Below are positions 6,458-11,155 of a stretch of 11,155 nucleotides of DNA, one piece after another. The notes under the pieces are model-generated. The model was not told where the DNA came from, searched no databases, and was given only the letters and a program-made list of their open reading frames with translations. Numbering within the stretch: position 1 is the stretch's first letter; the number at the start of each line of letters is the position of its first letter. The stretch spans positions 4,606-15,760 of the forward strand of contig DAOM01000251.1 in the NCBI GenBank assembly GCA_002501855.1, in the 5' to 3' direction. A program made the position numbers and the translations under genes. The stretch comes from Candidatus Nitrosopolaris nunavutensis. GTDB lineage: Archaea > Thermoproteota > Nitrososphaeria > Nitrososphaerales > Nitrososphaeraceae.

Positions 6458-6904
6458 CTAGTGGGCCAAATCGTTCTTCGATATAATCTCGGAGCTTATT
6501 TTAGAGATTTGTTTTGAGTGTGACCATTTTCTCATCCACTGTAGTAAGTCAACTATTGATTCAACGAGTTCCTGCCCCTTAATTGTTAGCTTGTATTCTA
6601 CTCTAGGAGGGATTTCATTATATGCTTGCCTCTCTAGAATCCCACCCTTTTCAAGTTCTCTCAGTCGAATAGCAAGTGTTTTACTACTAAAGCCCTTTAA
6701 TGTCTGTCTAAACTTCATATGTCTTACTGGATTTGTAGTACAACATAGTGGAATCAGAATTTCAAGAGTTCCTCTTTTTGTAATCAAGTTTCTTAGTTTT
6801 GCAGTCTCAGCCATGAGCGATGTTGCATCATAGCCTTCAAAACAACAGCCTTGTTGCTGTTCGCGTATTGTTGGTAATTCTACTCTTCGTCTTTTAGTTT
6901 CCAT
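6458..6904 (-). CDS. HxlR-family winged-helix regulator with two Cys-Cys pairs, 148 aa
   Basis: Residues about 35-127 form an HxlR-type winged helix, including GFSSKTLAIRLRELEKGGIL (recognition helix region, 71-90) and then NEIPPRVEYKLTIKGQELV (96-114), the canonical wing, followed by the C-terminal dimerisation helix ending LLQWMRKW. HxlR proteins are DNA-binding dimers; several bacterial members (YodB, HypR) sense thiol stress through cysteines. This one has an extra N-terminal arm with Cys20-Cys21 and a second pair, Cys54-Cys55, in the helix before the DNA-binding helices. The usual GGKWT motif is replaced by ITKRGT. It is divergent from arsM across a 63-base gap, so I infer that it controls the arsenic genes, possibly sensing As(III) with these cysteines. 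The family call is firm; the ligand is inference. Confidence 0.88.
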   Translation of the reverse strand: METKRRRVELPTIREQQQGCCFEGYDATSLMAETAKLRNLITKRGTLEILIPLCCTTNPVRHMKFRQTLKGFSSKTLAIRLRELEKGGILERQAYNEIPPRVEYKLTIKGQELVESIVDLLQWMRKWSHSKQISKISSEIISKNDLAH

Positions 6905-6967
6905 AATTACACTTACTTTATCTGTTTTCCCTTGACAACTTAAATAGTTTCTCTTGTAAACAACACT
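6905..6967. promoter_or_regulatory. Divergent regulator/arsM promoter region
   Basis: The 63-base gap holds TTAAATAG at 6940-6947, a TATA-like box about 21-28 bases before the arsM ATG. That spacing predicts a leaderless arsM transcript. The same element sits within AACT-N5-AGTT (6937-6949), a short near-symmetric sequence a dimeric regulator could bind. It also lies 33-45 bases from the regulator's own ATG on the other strand, so one bound protein could affect both promoters. Confidence 0.4.
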
Positions 6968-7741
6968 ATGAAAGGCCAGCAGATTAAAGAAAAAGTAAAA
7001 GAAAGATATGGAAAGATTGCTTTAGCAGGAAATTCTGAAGGTTGCTGTACACCTACTGAATGTTGCGGAGATGGTGTTTCATTAACCTTGCCTGTTCAAA
7101 TTGCGAAAAATATTGGTTATGATGCAAAGGAATTGAAATCTGTCCCTGAATCTTCCATTCTTGGAGTAGGTTGTGGTGCCCCCATAAACTTTGCAGATAT
7201 ACATGAAGGTGAAATAGTTGTTGATATAGGCTCAGGTGGAGGAATTGATGTATTTTTGTCAGCAAACAAAGTCAAAGATTCTGGAAAAGTATTCGGTATT
7301 GACATGACGGATGAAATGCTAGAAAAGGCACGAAATAACTCAAAACAGAGTGGATTTACAAACGTGGAATTCAAAAAGGGAGATATAGAAAGAGGAATTC
7401 CGCTTGAGGATAGTACTACAGACGTAGTGATCAGTAACTGCGTTATTAATTTGACCCTTGACAAAGTCGCAGCCTTCAAGGAGATTTACAGAATTTTAAG
7501 AAGCAATGGCAGAATGGTAATTTCTGATCTGGTTACAAGTAAAGAGGTTGGCCTAGATTCAGCAAATTCGGAGGATTGGTGTAGTTGCATAGATGGGGCG
7601 TTAACAAAGGAAAACTATATCGAAATTATCCGAAAAGCAGGATTCGACAATATCATGGTATTGCAAGAAACGCCATACATAGAAGAAGACAAAGCCGACA
7701 GTAGAAAAATAACGAGCGTCGTCATAAAGGCAGTAAAATAA
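6968..7741 (+). CDS. arsM: Arsenite S-adenosylmethionine methyltransferase ArsM
   Basis: ArsM transfers methyl groups from S-adenosylmethionine to As(III), giving methylated and partly volatile arsenicals, in the cytoplasm. The SAM-binding motif I is VVDIGSGGGIDVF (84-96), and IDMTDEMLEKA (111-121) follows. The three cysteines that bind arsenite in characterised ArsM proteins have clear counterparts: Cys69 in GVGCGAP, Cys158 in SNCVINL, and Cys205 in DWCSCIDGAL, with a further Cys at 207. An N-terminal CC-x4-CC cluster (26-33) is also typical of the family. The length of 257 residues is slightly shorter than many homologues. The ATG start fits the TATA spacing. It is the first gene of a rightward arsM-arsC-channel unit, 12 bases ahead of arsC. 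Confidence 0.94.
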   Translation: MKGQQIKEKVKERYGKIALAGNSEGCCTPTECCGDGVSLTLPVQIAKNIGYDAKELKSVPESSILGVGCGAPINFADIHEGEIVVDIGSGGGIDVFLSANKVKDSGKVFGIDMTDEMLEKARNNSKQSGFTNVEFKKGDIERGIPLEDSTTDVVISNCVINLTLDKVAAFKEIYRILRSNGRMVISDLVTSKEVGLDSANSEDWCSCIDGALTKENYIEIIRKAGFDNIMVLQETPYIEEDKADSRKITSVVIKAVK

Positions 7742-7753
7742 GGGAACGCAAAA

Positions 7754-8212
7754 ATGAAATTTTTTGGCAAGTCGATAGGCTCGGATCAGAGTAAACAGGC
7801 TGTGTTATTTGTATGTGTACAAAATGCAGGAAGAAGCCAAATGGCTGAAGGGTTCTTTAGGAAATATGCTCCAAGAAACTACGAACCAATAAGTGCCGGA
7901 ACCACACCAGCGAACACCGTCAATCCTCTTGCGATAGAGGTAATGAAAGAAGTTAATATAGATATTAGCAAACAAAGGCCCAAGATAATAACCGAAGATA
8001 TGATTAGGCAATCTACTGCCAGGGTAAATATGGGTTGTATTCAAAGACAATCGTGTCCTACTCTATTCATCCACGATGTAATAGACTGGAATATAGAAGA
8101 TCCTAAAGGCAAATCAATAGAGAAAGTAAGAGAGATCAGAATTGTAATTGAGTCCAGAGTAAAAGAACTTGTCGCAAGTCTTAGTCAAACTAGCCGACAA
8201 ATTAACTCCTAA
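7754..8212 (+). CDS. arsC: Arsenate reductase, low-molecular-weight phosphatase type
   Basis: This family reduces As(V) to As(III) using a cysteine relay recharged by thioredoxin. The P-loop CVQNAGRS (Cys21 nucleophile, Arg27) follows the strand VLFV. The resolving cysteines of the arsenate-reductase branch are present at Cys95 and Cys101 (VNMGCIQRQSCP), equivalent to Cys82 and Cys89 of Bacillus ArsC. The D-P loop lies in DWNIEDPKGKS (111-121), and the C-terminal helix VREIRIVIESRVKEL is typical. This cysteine triad favours arsenate reductase over a plain tyrosine phosphatase. The length of 152 residues is normal with a 15-residue N-terminal extension. It sits 12 bases after arsM with GGGA as a weak ribosome binding site, and its last 44 bases overlap the channel gene. 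Confidence 0.93.
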   Translation: MKFFGKSIGSDQSKQAVLFVCVQNAGRSQMAEGFFRKYAPRNYEPISAGTTPANTVNPLAIEVMKEVNIDISKQRPKIITEDMIRQSTARVNMGCIQRQSCPTLFIHDVIDWNIEDPKGKSIEKVREIRIVIESRVKELVASLSQTSRQINS

Positions 8213-8873
8213 TCAAAAGAAGTTCGTAGCTGAAGTCATTGGCACATTTATTGTTGTAGTGTTTGCTACTGGCTCAGTAGTTGTAGATTCTAAATTGAAT
8301 GGAGTATTAGGAACTCCATTTATTGCATTTGCTCCATTTGTAGGTATAGCTATTGGAGTCTACATATTTGGAAAGATTTCAATGGCACACTTTAATCCTG
8401 CTGTCACAATTGGGTTTCTAATTACAAAGCATATCACAAAAATTCAACTGGCATATTACTTATGTGCAGAAATAATTGGTGCTTTACTAGGAAGTCTATT
8501 CGTAAAATACGTAATCGGGCTTAATGCGAACCTAGGTGCAAATGCGCCAAATTATAGTTTCCCTATACCAGTCATTTTTGGAATAGAAGTATTGGCTTCT
8601 GCTCTTCTTATGACGGTTATTTTTACGGTTGTATATACTAAAGGTTTGAAAGGTTTTGGTGGAATCGCTATCGGTGGAATAGTTGGCCTAGATATTTTCT
8701 TTTTGGCCTTTATTTCAGGTGCATCTATGAATCCAGCACGTTCATTAGCTCCTGCTTTACTATCTGGTGTATTAGGTAACTTATGGCTCTATTGGTCTGC
8801 TACTTTTGTTGGAACATCCATGGTAGCATTTCTACTAAGAAAAAAATTTGTCAATATTTCAAAGGGAAGTTGA
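8169..8873 (+). CDS. MIP-family channel (aquaglyceroporin-like), probable arsenite exit channel
   Basis: MIP channels pass water or small uncharged solutes, and arsenous acid moves through several of them. The two half-helices carry the signature NPA boxes, HFNPAVT (75-80) and SMNPARS (about 197-203), within six membrane helices. Total length is 234 residues, typical of AqpZ-size proteins. By hand alignment to AqpZ, the filter has Ile at the helix-5 position instead of His and Ala plus Arg in loop E, implying a wider, less water-selective pore; the helix-2 residue (Pro or Phe) is unclear. The start is TTG, because the frame opens only after a TAA at 8160-8162 and no ATG precedes the first helix. 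It overlaps arsC by 44 bases, so translation is probably coupled. Its place after arsC resembles aqpS of Sinorhizobium meliloti. The substrate is inferred. Confidence 0.88.
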   Translation: MSQVLVKLADKLTPNQKKFVAEVIGTFIVVVFATGSVVVDSKLNGVLGTPFIAFAPFVGIAIGVYIFGKISMAHFNPAVTIGFLITKHITKIQLAYYLCAEIIGALLGSLFVKYVIGLNANLGANAPNYSFPIPVIFGIEVLASALLMTVIFTVVYTKGLKGFGGIAIGGIVGLDIFFLAFISGASMNPARSLAPALLSGVLGNLWLYWSATFVGTSMVAFLLRKKFVNISKGS

Positions 8874-8915
8874 GTGTCGTTACAACACCTAATCTATAGT
8901 CAGCGAAATTTTGTT

Positions 8916-8940
8916 GGAGCCAACGTAGCTCCGTTTTGCT
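8916..8940 (+). terminator. Hairpin with T-rich tail after the channel gene
   Basis: GGAGC (8916-8920) and GCTCC (8928-8932) form a 5-bp stem around a 7-base loop, followed by GTTTTGCT, 43 bases after the channel stop codon. The stem is short, and archaeal termination depends mainly on T-runs, so this is a modest candidate for the end of the arsenic transcript. Confidence 0.4.
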
Positions 8941-8953
8941 AAATCGTTGTGTG

Positions 8954-9001
8954 GTGTTCTCTAAAATCTGGAACAAATTTTAATAAATAGTTGTAGAACA
9001 C
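8954..9001. repeat. Perfect 7-bp inverted repeat flanking a TATA-like sequence
   Basis: GTGTTCT (8954-8960) and AGAACAC (8995-9001) are exact reverse complements separated by 34 bases that include TTTTAATAAATAG, a good TATA-like element. No gene starts within 100 bases on the plus strand. It could be a promoter for an untranslated RNA or a remnant of a lost gene's control region. Confidence 0.3.
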
Positions 9002-9430
9002 GAATCAGTTTATCTAGAATTAAGAAGGATTCACCAAAAGCGAGCGATGAGAAAATGCTAAATTGTCAAATAATTACGTGAAGCAGGTTGGAGCCTCTCG
9101 TGGTTTTCACCTTTGGATACTCATTAGGAAATCCTAAGGAAGTCATTCAAAAAGGATGAGAGCGCATTTAAATGGCACCCATCTACTATGAAATTTGAAC
9201 TTTGAACTTAAACTACCTTCCATCTGATTCTCATTCCTCACATTGTGTTTCTTTTGAATTTGTTTTCGTGGTTTAGTTCGAAGAACAGATACGCCTTTGC
9301 ACCTTACAGTAACTACGTATTCCAATACAAGTCATTTCGTATCATCTTTAATTTGCCACTGCTACTGCTGCTATCATAGTTGATACCCATGTGTAAATCG
9401 CTGGAATTAAATGCAAATTTACCTCGCATG

Positions 9431-9442
9431 AAATAAAAAATT
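9431..9442 (-). terminator. T-rich terminator of pstS
   Basis: On the minus strand, AATTTTTTATTT begins 34 bases after the pstS stop codon. Archaeal RNA polymerase terminates at such T-runs without needing a hairpin. It implies pstS is transcribed as its own unit rather than reading through into the arsenic genes. Confidence 0.45.
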
Positions 9443-9475
9443 CGTGGAGAAGCCTCTGCAGACATTTCGGTTTCT

Positions 9476-10591
9476 TTATGGTCCTGTATATAGAGGAGTT
9501 CCCTTGAAAGTTAATGACTTCAGTGTGTCTTGATCGTGCTTCACTACTTCTGCAGGAAGTGGAACATAACCTAGGTTTGCCGCAAGCTTTTGCCCATCAG
9601 TAATTGCCCATGATATAAAGTCGACTAACGCTTTTGCTTTGGTTTGATCTAAACTGGGATTGGTGCTCAAGTCTTTGGGTATAAGCAGATACGTGAAGGT
9701 TGCTATAGGATATGTGCTCGATCCTGGTGAGTTTAACAACGAAACTTTGGTCCATGATTGATCGCCTGCTGGAAGAGATTTAGCTACCGGCGCATTGGCT
9801 ACTGCCGCTTCAGTTGAATTCAAGGAAGGTGCGATAAAGTTGCCTGCAGGGTTCTTTATGAGAGCATAAGGTATACCAGTGGTAAGTGCATAATTCAGTT
9901 CTACGTACCCTATGGTATTGGGCGAGCCTTTGAGAGCATTTGCGACACCTTCATTACCTGGTGCTCCTATTCCGACTGGCCATGGAACTGACTTTGAGGC
10001 TCCAATGGTCTGATTCCACGATGGACTTGCTTTAGAGAGATAGCTTGTCCAGACAAAGGTTGTTCCCGATCCATCTGATCTGTGAACAACTACAATGTTA
10101 GCTGCAGGTAGACTTACTCCCGGATTTAACGCTTGTATTTGCGGATCATTCCATTTTGTTATTTTACCCTGAAAGATGTCAGCAAGGACTGGACCTGTAA
10201 ATTTCAAAGTCTTAGTTGGAATGCCAGGTACGTTATAGGCTATTGCTACTGAACCTATTGTTTCTGGGATTTGGACAGCCCCTGGAGCTGCTTGTCGTTC
10301 CGTAGCAGTGAGGGGTGCGTCGGAAGCACCAAAATCTACTGTCTTTGCAGTAAATTGTTTGACTCCTCCACCACTTCCTATAGATTGATAGTTAATGTTT
10401 GTATTTGGATGTACCTTTTGATATGCAACACGCCATGTATCAATTAATGGAAATGGGAAGGTTGCGCCCGCTCCATTAAGAGTCACCTGGCTCTGCGCTA
10501 AGGACTTTTGTGATGCACTTACAGAGATTATCATTGCAGATAACAATGCAACTACAATCATTCCTAATAATCGTTGATTTCTCGTTTGCAT
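9476..10591 (-). CDS. pstS: Phosphate ABC transporter substrate-binding protein PstS
   Basis: PstS captures phosphate outside the membrane and delivers it to PstCA. The N-terminus has Arg residues followed by a hydrophobic stretch (LLGMIVVALLSAMIISVSAS, 8-27), a signal peptide or signal anchor. No cysteine follows it, so there is no lipobox. The phosphate-binding segments are intact: GAGATFPFPL (40-49), SIGSGGGVKQF (70-80), DFGASDAPL (86-94) and HRSDGSGTT (170-178). NTIGYVELNYA (225-235) and the C-terminal FISWAITDGQ also fit. The length of 371 residues is normal. It is separated from pstCAB by the arsenic module and has its own upstream region, which shares a 17-base inverted repeat with pstC. 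Similar PstS proteins can carry arsenate weakly. Confidence 0.96.
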   Translation of the reverse strand: MQTRNQRLLGMIVVALLSAMIISVSASQKSLAQSQVTLNGAGATFPFPLIDTWRVAYQKVHPNTNINYQSIGSGGGVKQFTAKTVDFGASDAPLTATERQAAPGAVQIPETIGSVAIAYNVPGIPTKTLKFTGPVLADIFQGKITKWNDPQIQALNPGVSLPAANIVVVHRSDGSGTTFVWTSYLSKASPSWNQTIGASKSVPWPVGIGAPGNEGVANALKGSPNTIGYVELNYALTTGIPYALIKNPAGNFIAPSLNSTEAAVANAPVAKSLPAGDQSWTKVSLLNSPGSSTYPIATFTYLLIPKDLSTNPSLDQTKAKALVDFISWAITDGQKLAANLGYVPLPAEVVKHDQDTLKSLTFKGTPLYTGP

Positions 10592-11155
10592 GTCAATGCT
10601 TATTGGAATTGTTAATAATTATGTTATGGCAATAAATCACATAGCATGCGTACTACTATACGATCAATATAGATACAATAGATTTATAATTTATCTTATT
10701 AGTTCTAATCATACGAAGAGTATGCTCTACAGATTTGATTCGATCCGGCCAACGATTTTTAAAAAACTGATAGTTATATATTAGATAACTTCCGTTTTTG
10801 AAATAAGTAAGTATATTTGTATGTTTGTAGATTGCAGGATTGAATAATGAATAATGTCACACGGATATCTTAATGATGTTTGGCTACCCATATGCTACAA
10901 ATCCCATGATATAATTCCTTGACGAGATTTTGAATTTTGACAATAGAAATAGATCGCTAGGATCAATGGAAGGCCAATTCCTTGAATACTTTGCAGGGTT
11001 AACCTTCTTTATCTGCACATGATCTCATTTCCTTCTACAAGTCAACAAGGGATCAGTATCCGAGGTTACTGTTTTTATATTCATTTGGATACTTTGGTAA
11101 GCCTAGCAATCTTTCTTTTGATAGTTCTCCATTAGCTAATTGTTGTACTTACACA
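10592..11155. other. Upstream region of pstS and gene-free right end
   Basis: No convincing gene is present. Nearest pstS are AT-rich promoter elements, including GATTTATTG on the minus strand (10630-10638) as a possible TATA box. A dyad AGTTAT-N7-ATAACT lies at 10772-10790. Minus-strand coding traces near the right edge are weak: a 44-codon GTG frame (10884-11018; MQIKKVNPAKYSRNWPSIDP) and a 32-codon tail (11053-11148; ELSKERLLGLPKYPNEYKNS) that has a stop directly upstream. They may be remnants of a gene beyond the window, or chance. Confidence 0.4.
10656..10672 (-). promoter_or_regulatory. Candidate phosphate operator upstream of pstS
   Basis: The minus strand reads CTATATTGATCGTATAG, an inverted repeat CTATA-N7-TATAG centred about 73 bases before the pstS ATG. 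It differs at only 3 of 17 positions, all in the spacer, from the sequence upstream of pstC at 6115-6131. The conserved arms and the varied spacer are what one expects of a dimeric repressor or activator site. Confidence 0.42.

Larger units (their letters stand above)
8874..9475. other. Intergenic stretch between the channel gene and pstS, no convincing gene
   Basis: Besides the hairpin after the channel gene, it holds an inverted repeat around a TATA-like element (8954-9001), a small dyad TTAGGA-AA-TCCTAA at 9124-9137, and the tandem TTTGAACTTTGAAC near 9193. A 60-codon minus-strand frame with a TTG start (9143-9325) reads MEYVVTVRCKGVSVLRTKPR at its start. It resembles no family I know, so I do not call it. 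I see no tRNA-like T-loop. Confidence 0.5.

Noticed and set aside
7117..7479. A 120-codon minus-strand frame opposite arsM
   Set aside because: arsM motifs run through the whole segment on the plus strand; the reverse frame is Ser/Pro-rich antisense of that gene.
9143..9325. A 60-codon minus-strand frame with a TTG start
   Set aside because: No recognisable domain, no ribosome binding site and biased Lys/Arg content; too little support to call a gene.
8874..9475. Possible tRNA, CRISPR or box C/D RNA
   Set aside because: No T-loop consensus, no regularly spaced repeats, and only one weak C-box-like CGATGAGA without a matching D box.
10590..10784. A 64-codon plus-strand frame in the pstS upstream region
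   Set aside because: It lies in AT-rich promoter DNA, overlaps the candidate operator, and its translation (Ile/Tyr/Asn-rich) looks like chance.

Overview
The window is AT-rich (by eye well under 45% G+C). Several features suggest an archaeon, most likely an ammonia-oxidising member of the Nitrososphaeria (a Nitrososphaera or Nitrosocosmicus relative). They are TATA-box-like promoters very close to start codons, U-rich rather than hairpin terminators, a small zinc-ribbon protein of a type common in these genomes, a CHAD protein, and an archaeal-looking AAA+ ATPase remnant. This assignment is an inference; no rRNA or marker gene is present.

Layout. Positions 1-450 hold two small leftward genes: a 56-residue protein with a strong Shine-Dalgarno and a zinc ribbon. 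Positions 451-1134 look like decayed coding sequence. Positions 1135-1983 encode a CHAD-domain protein. It is followed by a family I inorganic pyrophosphatase pseudogene with three frameshifts (about 2009-2490) and a gene-free stretch with inverted repeats. From 3152 leftward lies a truncated PhoU. Immediately upstream of it are intact leftward pstB, pstA and pstC (3185-6008). The 6009-6457 gap contains a rightward remnant of an AAA+ ATPase.

Positions 6458-8873 form an arsenic module: a leftward HxlR-family regulator with two Cys-Cys pairs, divergent from rightward arsM (arsenite methyltransferase), arsC (low-molecular-weight phosphatase-type arsenate reductase) and a MIP-family channel whose TTG start overlaps arsC. 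Leftward pstS follows at 9476-10591, with its own promoter. The final 560 bases hold no convincing gene.

How it fits together. PstS binds phosphate outside the membrane and PstCAB imports it. Arsenate is a known adventitious substrate of such systems. ArsC would reduce imported arsenate to arsenite, ArsM would methylate it, and the MIP channel could let arsenite out, as proposed for the AqpS-ArsC pair of Sinorhizobium meliloti. The arsenic module sits between pstS and pstCAB. A 17-base inverted repeat of the form CTATA-N7-TATAG is shared upstream of pstS and pstC and may be a phosphate-response operator. The pyrophosphatase and PhoU genes next to this cluster are both broken, so this copy of the phosphate locus is being remodelled.
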